DNA of 64,000 bases from F1-120-MAGs238 sp964484185. GTDB taxonomy: Bacteria > Planctomycetota > Phycisphaerae > Phycisphaerales > UBA1924. The stretch is taken from the NCBI GenBank assembly GCA_964484185.1, contig CAZAEQ010000017.1:21194-85193 (forward strand), given 5' to 3'. This document shows positions 44,156 to 51,849 of the stretch, piece by piece. The translations under genes were made by a program, and so were the position numbers. Every line of letters begins with the position of its first letter. The first letter of the stretch is position 1. Under the pieces are notes generated by a model. That model did no database searches, was not told the origin of the DNA, and saw nothing but the letters and a program-made list of their open reading frames with translations.

Positions 44156-45280
44156 TCAGTACGTGAAATTGGCGTTGGGGTCGGTCGAACCGAGGCTGCT
44201 GGGGGCGGAGTTGCCGAGTATGGCCGCGCTGGCGGGAGCGGTGCGGTCGAGGACCGGTCCGCAGACGTTGTTGGCAGCGATGTCCCAGTTGGTCGTGTTG
44301 CCCGCGCAGGTGTTGCGGATGATGATGTTGCCCGCGGCATTGACCTGGATGCCCTGATCGGCGCCGGAACAGCTGTTGCCATCGATGCGGTTGTCGCCGC
44401 CCGTGGCGGCGATGCCCGCGCCGCTCCCGGCGCCGGCCCCGTTCGCCGAGCAGTTGTTTCGAGTCACAAGGCACGCGCCCTGGACGAGGATGCCGCTGTT
44501 CAAGTTTCCTCTGGCGGAGCACCCGGTGATCGAGCCGCCGGCGCCGAGTTGGATGCCCACGCCGGAGTTGGCGGACATCGTGCACATGCTGACGGTGCAG
44601 CCCGCGCCAGCGAGTATCCCGATGCTCGTGTTGAGGTTGACCGTGCAGTTGGCAAGCGTGCAGTCCGAGGTGGCCCACAATCCCGTGTCGTTGTTGTACG
44701 CGGTGCACCCGGTGATGGTGCAACTCGCCCCGGCAAAAATGCCGTAACCGTTCAGGGTCGCGGTGCAGCCGTTGATGCTGCATCCCGCTCCAGTCCAAAT
44801 CCCAGCGACGGTGTTGCCGTGGGCGCGGACATCGGCCACGGTGCTGTTGACGGCCGCCAGGGTGCCAAGGTCAACCCCGCTGCCGCCCCACTGGCGCACC
44901 GATCCGTTGCGCACCGCGATGCCCGTCAGACCCGCCACCGATGTTGAAACGCCGTTCTGTGAACCGGGCTGGCCGGCCAACTCAAACCCCATGAGATCTA
45001 TGGAGACATCGCTCGCGGCGATCTGTATTCCACTCTTGCCCGCGCCCCCGACGATATTGCCCGTGAGGTAGTAACTGCCGCGCTGGGTGATTTTATAGAC
45101 ACTGTCGGCATCTCCCGGCGTGTTGGTCGCGTTGATGGCAATCCGCGGCTCAACTTCGTTGAGCGTCTTGTACGTACTCGTCACTGGCCCCGCAGGCGGA
45201 TTAAGCGGGCCCGCGACCAACGCAGCGGTGGCGAAAATAGTGAGCGCGGCGAAGGAGATGATGGTGTTCTTGCGGATCAT
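44156..45280 (-). CDS. Secreted right-handed beta-helix protein, paralog 5
   Basis: A 374-residue protein (MIRKNTIISFAALTIFATAA) with AAAGGA at 45288-45293 as ribosome site. It has the family N-cap and rungs rich in INGCTATLNGYGIFAGASC-type repeats that alternate IFAGASCTITGC and LWATSDCTLANC, so two cysteines per rung are common. The C-cap ends SLGSTDPNANFTY, identical to paralog 4. Alignment of its 5' and 3' ends with paralog 4 shows mostly silent or conservative differences, whereas the rung region is distinct. This suggests that exchange of rungs outpaces change in the caps. Confidence 0.84.
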   Translation of the reverse strand: MIRKNTIISFAALTIFATAALVAGPLNPPAGPVTSTYKTLNEVEPRIAINATNTPGDADSVYKITQRGSYYLTGNIVGGAGKSGIQIAASDVSIDLMGFELAGQPGSQNGVSTSVAGLTGIAVRNGSVRQWGGSGVDLGTLAAVNSTVADVRAHGNTVAGIWTGAGCSINGCTATLNGYGIFAGASCTITGCTAYNNDTGLWATSDCTLANCTVNLNTSIGILAGAGCTVSMCTMSANSGVGIQLGAGGSITGCSARGNLNSGILVQGACLVTRNNCSANGAGAGSGAGIAATGGDNRIDGNSCSGADQGIQVNAAGNIIIRNTCAGNTTNWDIAANNVCGPVLDRTAPASAAILGNSAPSSLGSTDPNANFTY

Positions 45281-45349
45281 GACGTCGGGTCCTTTGCGGA
45301 TGAATGCGATCTTGATAAATGACTCCTGGAGTGACAGATGACATTGGGC

Positions 45350-46720
45350 TTAGTGCTGGATGTTGGAGAACGGGTTGGTGGTTGTGTTGAGATTGCCCGG
45401 GGTCACTATCGGGGCAACCCCGTTGGTTGCGCCGCCCAGGTTGCTCACCGCCGTCCCGCCGCCGAGGTTCACGAACTCGTTCTTGGTGATAAGGTTGTTG
45501 GTGGAGCCGAGGGCGATCAGAACGCCGATGATCGAGTTCGCGCTGCTGCCGGAGATGCGGGAGCCGGTCACGGTGTTGGATGCACCATCGAGGCGGATCG
45601 CAGTGCCCGTCGTTCTCATGTTGCCGTCAGTAAACGTGTTGTTGGCCCCGGTGACATCGACGGCGACGGGGATCGCGGCGCCCGAGATGTACAAGAGCCC
45701 TTGGTCGATTGAGACGCTGTTCGCAGCCACCCGCACCCCAACCGGTGCGGAGGTAGTGTTATCGGCGCGGATTTGCAAACCGTGAATCTCGGCGCCGTCG
45801 CGTGCCACATCGACGATCCCGCTGCTGAAGACGCTGCCAGCGACGATAAAGTGGCAGAGATGGACCTGAAGCGCGTTGGCCTGGCTGGCGCCGGGGTTGG
45901 CCCGCAGCACGGAGGTTGCTGTGACCCCCGTCATGAAAGCCGTCCACCCGCCACTGTCGGTTGTCATGTCGCAGTATTGACCCGCTTCAATAACCGGCCC
46001 GCTGAAGATGGAGTTCCGGGCACGCACCGTGACGCCAGAAACGGTGGTGGGTCCTCCCAGCGAGAGAAGGGAAGTGGTGTTGCAGCCGTCGGCTTCGATG
46101 ACAGTGTTACGGATCACCAAAGGCGTGGCCTGCTCGTTCAAGATTCCCATCCCACCGGTCGTGCGGAACCGGCAGTTCTCGATGGTTGTGGTACCGTTTC
46201 CGCCGCCGGTAAGGGCGGTGCACCCGTCGGCGGGAGACATCACGTTGAGGTTGGCGATCCTGCCCGATCCTCGCGCATAAATGCCCCACCCTCCCCAGCC
46301 GGTGACCACGCCCGACCCGCCGCCGCTGTCGATGTTCCAGGCAGTCTGGCTGTCGCTACAAATGTCCCCATGAAGACCGTTGAGCGAGCCGGACACACCC
46401 TGGAGCGAGTGCCCTCTCATATCGATGCTCACCGGGCCGCCCACCTCACATAGGGCGATCTTGATGCCGTGCTTCCCTGCCACACCGAGGATGTTGCCGG
46501 TGAGGTAGTACGAACCTGGCTGTGTGATCTTGAACAGGCAGGTCGCATCGCCGGGTGTGTTGGTCGCATTGATTGCGATTCGCGGCTCGACATCGCTGAG
46601 TGTTTTGTATGTCGAAGTCACCGGCCCGGCGGGCGGGTTGAGCGGGCCAGCGTAGAGCAGGCCAGCGGTGACAAGGCCAAGTGTGACGATCGCAGTGCGG
46701 TTGATGGCGGTACGGTTCAT
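45350..46720 (-). CDS. Secreted beta-helix-like protein, paralog 6 (divergent rungs)
   Basis: A 456-residue protein with N-terminus MNRTAINRTAIVTLGLVTAG and the family N-cap (GPLNPPAGPVTSTYKTLSDV, PRIAINATNTPGDATCLFKI, GSYYLTGNILGVAGKHGIKI). The rest departs from the family: the regular cysteine rung is absent, and parallel-helix character is instead indicated by repeated valine/isoleucine with asparagine (IENCRFRTTGG, VIRNTVIEADG, VSGVTVRARNS). It ends NPFSNIQH. It may have kept the cap as an export or assembly module while its helix came from another source (inference). Confidence 0.75.
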   Translation of the reverse strand: MNRTAINRTAIVTLGLVTAGLLYAGPLNPPAGPVTSTYKTLSDVEPRIAINATNTPGDATCLFKITQPGSYYLTGNILGVAGKHGIKIALCEVGGPVSIDMRGHSLQGVSGSLNGLHGDICSDSQTAWNIDSGGGSGVVTGWGGWGIYARGSGRIANLNVMSPADGCTALTGGGNGTTTIENCRFRTTGGMGILNEQATPLVIRNTVIEADGCNTTSLLSLGGPTTVSGVTVRARNSIFSGPVIEAGQYCDMTTDSGGWTAFMTGVTATSVLRANPGASQANALQVHLCHFIVAGSVFSSGIVDVARDGAEIHGLQIRADNTTSAPVGVRVAANSVSIDQGLLYISGAAIPVAVDVTGANNTFTDGNMRTTGTAIRLDGASNTVTGSRISGSSANSIIGVLIALGSTNNLITKNEFVNLGGGTAVSNLGGATNGVAPIVTPGNLNTTTNPFSNIQH

Positions 46721-46742
46721 CGATACTCCATTTATGTACTAG

Positions 46743-48236
46743 TTAATATTGAATATTTGCCCATGGGCTTGTTGCGGTCGCAGCGCTCCCGATAGGCCCG
46801 ACGTCGTTCCCTCCCACAATGTCAAAGTTGACGGTGCATCCCTTCAGGGAGTTGCTGACGATCACGTTCCCGCCGGAACTCGCGAGAATCCCACGGTCGG
46901 CAAACGTGATGTTGTTCGCTTCGATGCGGTTGGCCTGCCCGGACACGCGCACGGCGGCCTCGAAGCCGATGCCCGTCCCGTCGCCGTTGCACGAGTTGCC
47001 GCGCACCAGGCAAGAGAAGTTGACGGCGATCCCGTCGTTCTGGTTGTTGCGGGTGGTGCAGTTGACAACGGAGCCGCCGTTGGTCATTGAGATGCCGCGC
47101 GCGAGGTTGTCGTTGGCGGTGCATCCTTGCACGGTCGCGCCGTCGCCCAGGTCGAACCCGTCGCCGTTGTTGGCCGCGGCGGTGCAGTTGATGAACGAGG
47201 CGGCAGAACCGGCGTTGGCGAGAAACCCATCCCCCAGGTTCTGCGCCGCGGTGCAGTCCGTCAGGGTGCACCGCGGAAAGAGCAGGAACCCGTGCAAGGA
47301 GTTGTCGGTGGCGCGGCACTCGGTGAGCAGCGAGTTAGGCCCGATCTCGAACGCGGTTTGGGCACCTGTCAGCCCCGTCGCCGAGCAGCGTGTGAGCGTC
47401 ATGCGTCCGCCCTGGAACCAGAACCCTCGCCCGCCGCCCGCAGCCCGGCAATCCGTCAGCGAGATTTCCGAGTCCGAGATGGTGGAATAGAACCCGATCG
47501 ACGAGGCCGCCGCCGGGTTTCCCGAGCGACAGTTCGTGACGGAGCAGTTCGAGCCAAGCCGGAACCCGACGGCGTTGCCCTCGCACACGCAGTCAAAGAC
47601 GGTCGTCCCGCTGAGGGCCTCGATCCCGTTGACCGCGTTGGCGCTGCAGAGACACCTCGAGACGATGGAGTTGGACCCGACGCGGATGCCGTGCGAGCCG
47701 TTGCTGCGGGCCATGCAGTCTCGCACGCGCGAGAGCGAGCCCAGGTCGATCCCGTTCCCGCCGCAGGTGCCGACATTCACGCCGACAACTTCGCACATGA
47801 GCCCGTTGGCCGTGATGCCGTGGCTGAGGCACCCGGCGACAAAACCGTTCTTGATCTGGACGTTCTGCACGCCCGGGTTGATGCGGACGGCGTTCTGCGC
47901 CGTGCCACCGCCGGAGATCAGGAAGCCGCCCAGGTCGAGCGTGACGCCGTTTGACGCGATTTCGATGACCCAGGTACGACCGGTCGGGGCGGTGACGGTA
48001 CCGGTGAGGTAATAGCTGCCGGCCTGGGTGATGCGGAACGCCGCGCTGGCGTCGCCGGGGGTGTTGGTCGCGTTGATCGCGATCCGCGGCTCGACCTCTG
48101 CGAGAGTTTTCGCAGTCGAAGCCACCGGCCCCGCTGGCGGGTTCAGCGGGCCAGCGTAGAGCACGCCTCCGGTGATGATCAGCGCAAGGGCAGAAAGGGA
48201 AAGGACGGCAGAGGTCGGAGTAGAACTGCGTTTCAT
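46743..48236 (-). CDS. Secreted right-handed beta-helix protein, paralog 7
   Basis: A 497-residue protein, the longest of the array. The signal peptide ends GVLYAG and the N-cap follows. A variant first section, NGVTLDLGGFLISGGGTAQNA, is like paralog 3. About thirteen rungs follow, for example SRCLCSANAVNGIEALSGTT and VQGCTANDNLARGISMTNGG, most with cysteine at the turn. The C-cap has FADRGILASSGGNVIVSN and the end is SPWANIQY. Its start lies 54 bases after the stop of paralog 8, and its stop lies 22 bases before the start of paralog 6, the tightest junction of the array, consistent with co-transcription. Confidence 0.82.
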   Translation of the reverse strand: MKRSSTPTSAVLSLSALALIITGGVLYAGPLNPPAGPVASTAKTLAEVEPRIAINATNTPGDASAAFRITQAGSYYLTGTVTAPTGRTWVIEIASNGVTLDLGGFLISGGGTAQNAVRINPGVQNVQIKNGFVAGCLSHGITANGLMCEVVGVNVGTCGGNGIDLGSLSRVRDCMARSNGSHGIRVGSNSIVSRCLCSANAVNGIEALSGTTVFDCVCEGNAVGFRLGSNCSVTNCRSGNPAAASSIGFYSTISDSEISLTDCRAAGGGRGFWFQGGRMTLTRCSATGLTGAQTAFEIGPNSLLTECRATDNSLHGFLLFPRCTLTDCTAAQNLGDGFLANAGSAASFINCTAAANNGDGFDLGDGATVQGCTANDNLARGISMTNGGSVVNCTTRNNQNDGIAVNFSCLVRGNSCNGDGTGIGFEAAVRVSGQANRIEANNITFADRGILASSGGNVIVSNSLKGCTVNFDIVGGNDVGPIGSAATATSPWANIQY

Positions 48237-48290
48237 AGTGCTGCTTTCTGATTGATGTGTATTGGACTCGAACCGTTGTTGATGCGTGAG

Positions 48291-49619
48291 TCAATACGAG
48301 AAGTTGGCGTTGGGGTCAGTGGAGCCGAGGGAGACGCCGCCGGTGTTGCCCAGGATGGCCCCGCTGACAGCACCCTGGACGACGAGGCAGAAGTTGCCGG
48401 ACACGATGTCCCAATTGGTCGTGTTGCCCGAGCAAGTGTTGCGGATGATAATGTTGTCAGCAAAATCCACGTCGATGCCGCGGTCGGCCTGGGTGCAGGT
48501 ATTGCCCTCGATGCGGTTGTCGCCACCGGTGGTGTGAATGCCGGCGCCGTTGCCCAAACCGTTGCCGTTGAACGCGCAGGTGTTGCCTCGGATCACGCAG
48601 TTAAAAGAGCACGCTATACCGTCGACGGTGTTGGATTGGGCGGTGCAGTCGGCGACCGTGCTGGCGGCGTCGACGCTGATGCCGCTGCCAGTGTTGGAGG
48701 ATGCCGAGCAGTTTGAGACTGTACAGCCTGAGCTGGTCGTGATTCCGATGCCGGTGTTCTGCATTGCTGAGCAGTTCAAGATCGTGGTGCCGCCGCCGGC
48801 GCTGATGCCGTTGCTGGCGTTACTTTTCACCGAGCAGTTCGAGATCGAGTTGGCATTGCCAGTGGCGATGCCGTTGCTGGTGTTGCTGTAGGCCGAGCAA
48901 TTCGAAACCGTGTTGCCGTGACTGGCGTTGATCCCGGTCCCGGCGTTGTCATACGCCGAGCTGTTCGAGACTGTGCAGCCAACGCCGGTGCTGATGCCAT
49001 CGCCCCCGTTGACACTTGCTGAGCAGTTCAAGACGGTTGAGCCGTTTGAGGTCACGATCCCACCAAGTGTGTTGAGGCTTGCAGAGCAGTTCGTGATGGT
49101 GGTAACTTCGCCAGTCGTGATGCCGGCGCCGCCGTTGACGTATGAGAGCACTTTCTCCACACGGCAGGCGATCGCGCCCGCACTCCCAAGGTCGACGCCA
49201 GTGCCGGTCCAGTTGCGGACCGATCCGTTGACTACAGCGACTCCCCCGGCACCAGCTGCAGTCAGACGCACACCGTTGAAGCCGCCCGGCCCAGCAACGC
49301 CCACAAGATCGAACCCGTTGAGGTCAAGATTGACGCCGCCACTAGCAATCTCGATGCCGTGCTTGGCCGACTCGCCGGTGATGTTGCCCGTGAGGTAGTA
49401 CGAGCCGGGCTGGGTGATCTTGAAGAGACTGTCGGCGTCCCCGGGCGTGTTGGTTGCGTTGATCGCGGTGCGCGGCTCCACCTCGTTAAGAGTTTTGGCG
49501 GTTGAAGCAACCGGCCCTGCGGGCGGATTCAGCGGCCCGGCGTAGAGCAAACTCCCGGTGAGGAGCAGGGCGGCGAGGGTTAAGAGGGAGAGAATGGTGC
49601 GAGTTTGCAAGCGGTTCAT
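48291..49619 (-). CDS. Secreted right-handed beta-helix protein, paralog 8 (exact 21-residue rungs)
   Basis: A 442-residue protein with signal peptide MNRLQTRTILSLLTLAALL, family N-cap and C-cap (ADRGIDVDFADNIIIRN, NTTNWDIVSGN, SLGSTDPNANFSY). Between them cysteines fall exactly every 21 residues at 178, 199, 241, 262, 283, 304 and 325, with serine at 220, in rungs of the form NCSAYSNTSNGIATGNANSI. This gives an internal cysteine ladder typical of right-handed helices. The DNA repeats with a 63-base period over 48585-49088. The ATG overlaps the stop of the short frame at 49616-49723. Confidence 0.86.
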   Translation of the reverse strand: MNRLQTRTILSLLTLAALLLTGSLLYAGPLNPPAGPVASTAKTLNEVEPRTAINATNTPGDADSLFKITQPGSYYLTGNITGESAKHGIEIASGGVNLDLNGFDLVGVAGPGGFNGVRLTAAGAGGVAVVNGSVRNWTGTGVDLGSAGAIACRVEKVLSYVNGGAGITTGEVTTITNCSASLNTLGGIVTSNGSTVLNCSASVNGGDGISTGVGCTVSNSSAYDNAGTGINASHGNTVSNCSAYSNTSNGIATGNANSISNCSVKSNASNGISAGGGTTILNCSAMQNTGIGITTSSGCTVSNCSASSNTGSGISVDAASTVADCTAQSNTVDGIACSFNCVIRGNTCAFNGNGLGNGAGIHTTGGDNRIEGNTCTQADRGIDVDFADNIIIRNTCSGNTTNWDIVSGNFCLVVQGAVSGAILGNTGGVSLGSTDPNANFSY

Positions 49620-49723
49620 AATGTGAGTTCTTTCATGTTGTGTTCAATCTGGAACTTGGCCCGCGGGCACGTCGACGCTGGTGGCGTGTATGCCCGCGCC
49701 TTCGCCGCCTTTGGGAGTTTCAT
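49616..49723 (-). pseudogene. Short coupled frame fused from beta-helix gene debris
   Basis: A 35-codon frame starts at ATG 49723, five bases after AAAGGA (49729-49734), the same ribosome site used by paralog 5, and its TGA overlaps the paralog 8 ATG as ATGA. In another frame the same bases read GEGAGIHATSVD, closely matching GNGAGIHTTGGD of the paralog 8 C-cap. The most economical reading is a deletion that joined the 5' end of one lost paralog to the 3' part of another. A working leader peptide that couples translation to paralog 8 is possible. Confidence 0.4.
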
Positions 49724-49748
49724 GTGTGTCCTTTCTCGATACAAGAAG

Positions 49749-50942
49749 CTAGTAGACAAAGTTTGCCTGCGGATGATCCGAGTTGGCGATGCCCCCGATG
49801 CTGCCAACGCCGTTGGCGATGACGAGAGGGCCGTAGCTGTTTCCCGGAACGATCACAGTGGCGGCGCTATTGCCTCCGAATGTATTCTTGACTATCAGAT
49901 TACCTGTGCCCAGAACGTTGAGGGCATTGTCCTCAAGCGAGAAACTATTTCCTTCGATCAAGTTGCGCTGGCCGTTGACCTGTATCCCGTCCTGAGTACC
50001 CGCGCCTGCGTTGTTGCCGACAATGTTGTTGCCGATGATGCGGCACATTGCGGGCACACGCATGCCGCCAAGAGCATTTGATCGCACGATGCAAGATTGA
50101 ACAATATTTGCGGTTCCGAGGCGGATCCCGATTTCGGAATTGTCAGCCGCGAGGCATTCGGTGAGTACGCACGCATCGGTGGTCGCGAACCCATCACCTG
50201 TATTGCCGATCGCCTGGCAGTGAGTGAAGGTGAAGCGTCCCACAGGATTGCCAGCAAGCGCGAAGCCTCCACCGTTGGCTCGAGAGATGCAGCCATCAAA
50301 TCTGCAGGCGGTCTTGGCGATAAAGCCCGCCAGCACATTTGACGCGGCGGTGCATGCGGTCAGCGAAACGTTTTCAAGCACGATAAACCCTTCGCGAGTA
50401 TTGCCAGAAGCAATGCAGTTCTCCATCTGTCCATTGTTCCCGACAAAGAACCCCTCATCGATATTAGAAATGGCCTGCACGTTGTAGATGTTGAAATTCG
50501 AAATCGCGTCGGTGGCACTGGTGTACAGGTTAACGCCGCCGTTTCCCCAACCCCGGACCACGCCGTTGCGAATGGAGCAGCCGGTTCGAACTCCGGACAC
50601 CCCGATCCCGGAGCCGCTGCCCGCGACACCGAAAAGATCGAAGCCCATGAGGTCGAGCGTCACACCACTTGCGGCTATCTCGATCCCGTGCCTGCCTACG
50701 ACGCCGCCGATGTTGCCCGTGAGGTAGTACGAGCCGGGCTGGGTGATCTTGAAGACACTGTCGGCATCGCCGGGCGTATTGCTCGCGTTGATCGCGATTC
50801 GCGGCTCAACTTCGGCGAGAGTCTTCGCGGTACTCGCGACCGGCCCACCTGGCGGATTCAGCGGCCCGGCATAGAGCGCAGCTCCCGTGATGAACACGGT
50901 GATGGAGGAGACCCAAAGGACGGCTGGCGTGGTTCTGATCAT
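49749..50942 (-). CDS. Secreted right-handed beta-helix protein, paralog 9
   Basis: A 397-residue protein, the first gene of the minus-strand array. I start it at 50942 (MIRTTPAVLWVSSITVFITG), since a signal peptide begins there. The family N-cap is intact (GPLNPPGGPVASTAKT, ASNTPGDADSVFKITQPG, HGIEIAASGVTLDLMGFDLF). Rungs such as MENCIASGNTREGFIVLENV and FDGCISRANGGGFALAGN have more aromatic residues than other members. The C-cap is altered (NALNVLGTGNLIVKNTFGGN) and ends HPQANFVY. The array promoter, if single, should lie upstream in 50943-51163, but I see no convincing minus-strand boxes there. Confidence 0.82.
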   Translation of the reverse strand: MIRTTPAVLWVSSITVFITGAALYAGPLNPPGGPVASTAKTLAEVEPRIAINASNTPGDADSVFKITQPGSYYLTGNIGGVVGRHGIEIAASGVTLDLMGFDLFGVAGSGSGIGVSGVRTGCSIRNGVVRGWGNGGVNLYTSATDAISNFNIYNVQAISNIDEGFFVGNNGQMENCIASGNTREGFIVLENVSLTACTAASNVLAGFIAKTACRFDGCISRANGGGFALAGNPVGRFTFTHCQAIGNTGDGFATTDACVLTECLAADNSEIGIRLGTANIVQSCIVRSNALGGMRVPAMCRIIGNNIVGNNAGAGTQDGIQVNGQRNLIEGNSFSLEDNALNVLGTGNLIVKNTFGGNSAATVIVPGNSYGPLVIANGVGSIGGIANSDHPQANFVY

Positions 50943-51163
50943 CGTGAAACTCCACATTCGATTTCAACGCGGACCTGACTGTGAATGAAATCCAGGCGAC
51001 TTCCGCATTTGGAGCCGAGCTCAGAACAGAAAGCGAGATTGAAATGCGGATCTGCGATATTAACAAAATCTCCGCGATTATCGATCAAGAAATGGAATGG
51101 CTGATTGGTTATCAGAGCTTTTCCGCGATTTTTCGGAACACCTCAAAAATACCATCAAAACAC
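50943..51163. other. AT-rich spacer between the beta-helix array and the next promoter
   Basis: 221 bases with lower GC than the surroundings, and the probable upstream control region of the array on the minus strand. No gene or repeat is seen. Together with the promoter, small frame, repeat and second promoter listed separately it fills the 907-base gap before fusA. Confidence 0.4.
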
Positions 51164-51192
51164 TTGACAGATGTTCGCTCATCCGGTAAAAT
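51164..51192 (+). promoter_or_regulatory. Near-consensus sigma-70 promoter
   Basis: TTGACA (51164-51169), a 17-base spacer and TAAAAT (51187-51192): a perfect -35 box, ideal spacing and a five-of-six -10 box. Transcription would start near 51199 and run through the small frame at 51220-51360 and the repeat element toward fusA. Confidence 0.65.
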
Positions 51193-51219
51193 GCCGTACA
51201 GAAAGCAAGGACTATCCAC

Positions 51220-51360
51220 ATGATTTTAAGCCAACCCAACCAGTTTCGACAAGTTTCCCCGATTCAGTTCTCCAAGTCAGTGAGATCGAAAGGCGCGCCA
51301 CCATCGGTGGCCTTCTTCAAATCCGTGGCCCCCTTCAATTCGTCCTCTCGGCACTCATAG
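51220..51360 (+). CDS. Candidate small protein (46 residues)
   Basis: ATG 51220 lies about 20 bases past the predicted transcript start of the strong promoter at 51164, with AAGCAAGGA (51203-51211) eight bases upstream of it as ribosome site. The 46-residue product is basic, rich in Ser, Phe and Pro (QVSPIQFSKSVRSKG, VAFFKSVAPFNSSSRHS) and has no membrane segment. Its second half is encoded by the start of the modular repeat element, which argues for caution: the frame may be a by-product, and the transcript may be an RNA rather than a message. Confidence 0.35.
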   Translation: MILSQPNQFRQVSPIQFSKSVRSKGAPPSVAFFKSVAPFNSSSRHS

Positions 51361-51545
51361 CTCAGCACGCAGCACTTTGTCTTGGGCGCCACCCTCGTTT
51401 TTGACCTGAAAACGAAAGATGCTCAGATGCTCACCTAAAAAGTGAGCACCTTTGAAAAAAGTGAGCGCCTTTCGTTTTTAACTCAAAAACGACGCTTCCT
51501 CGCTCGGGATATCTGCCCCTTTGCCACTTTGCCACTTTCTCTCGG
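51288..51545 (-). repeat. Modular intergenic element E2, the word-swapped partner of E1
   Basis: The same modules as at 11000-11200 and 10829-10880, in opposite orientation: a GGCC-rich block (51296-51335), AGCACGCAGCAC and CACCCTCGTTTTT blocks, then CGAAA followed by GATGCTCA at 51418-51425 and 51426-51433, GTGAGCAC at 51442-51449, CTTTGAAAA, GTGAGCGC at 51461-51468, CTTTCGTTTTTAACTC and finally TTTGCCAC octamers at 51530-51545. E1 carries GGGGATCA/TGATCCCC in the same four positions. The first two blocks are in reversed order relative to E1. Confidence 0.7.
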
Positions 51546-51599
51546 CTTCCGTCCCGCTCCTCTCCCCCGTTTTCATCCCCTTCTTTTCTCCACAAATTC

Positions 51600-51627
51600 T
51601 TGATTTTTCCATCGGACTGGTTAGTAT
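51600..51627 (+). promoter_or_regulatory. Candidate fusA promoter
   Basis: TTGATT (51600-51605), 16 bases and TAGTAT (51622-51627). This would give a leader of roughly 215 bases before the fusA start at 51850. No attenuator or riboswitch is evident in that leader. Confidence 0.35.
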
Positions 51628-51849
51628 TCTGCTCGCATTTTTGCGGAGCCAGTTCACATGGACGATGACGGGTAACAGGTTGTCCTGATTTATGTCCTCG
51701 ATCTCATTTCGATCGAGTGGCTCGCTCCTCATTCGCACATTTCGCTCACCGTTTCGGCGGCACATTTCCCGCCCTGTTTATCAAAACCGATTCGCATCGA
51801 TGCTCTTCCTTAAAAAACCGGCAGGCATCAGTTTCAAAGGATTTTCAGT

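Noticed and set aside
44118..44798. Long upstream extension of the paralog 4 frame
   Set aside because: The extension is an out-of-frame reading through paralog 5, His/Arg-rich, while a proper signal peptide starts at 44117.
48585..49088. Possible CRISPR-like array (regular 63-base repeats)
   Set aside because: The repeats encode beta-helix rungs in frame, vary throughout the unit and have no conserved repeat/spacer division; no cas genes are present.
38546..50081. Many long plus-strand open frames across the beta-helix array
   Set aside because: They are antisense to genes with signal peptides and family similarity; their translations are low-complexity and lack ribosome sites. GC-rich coding DNA on one strand commonly leaves the other open.
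35157..50942. Genomic island marked by a tRNA or integrase
   Set aside because: No integrase, no attachment repeat and the only tRNA (55749-55832) is intact and unlinked; the two inverted intergenic elements bracket a region that also includes core genes.
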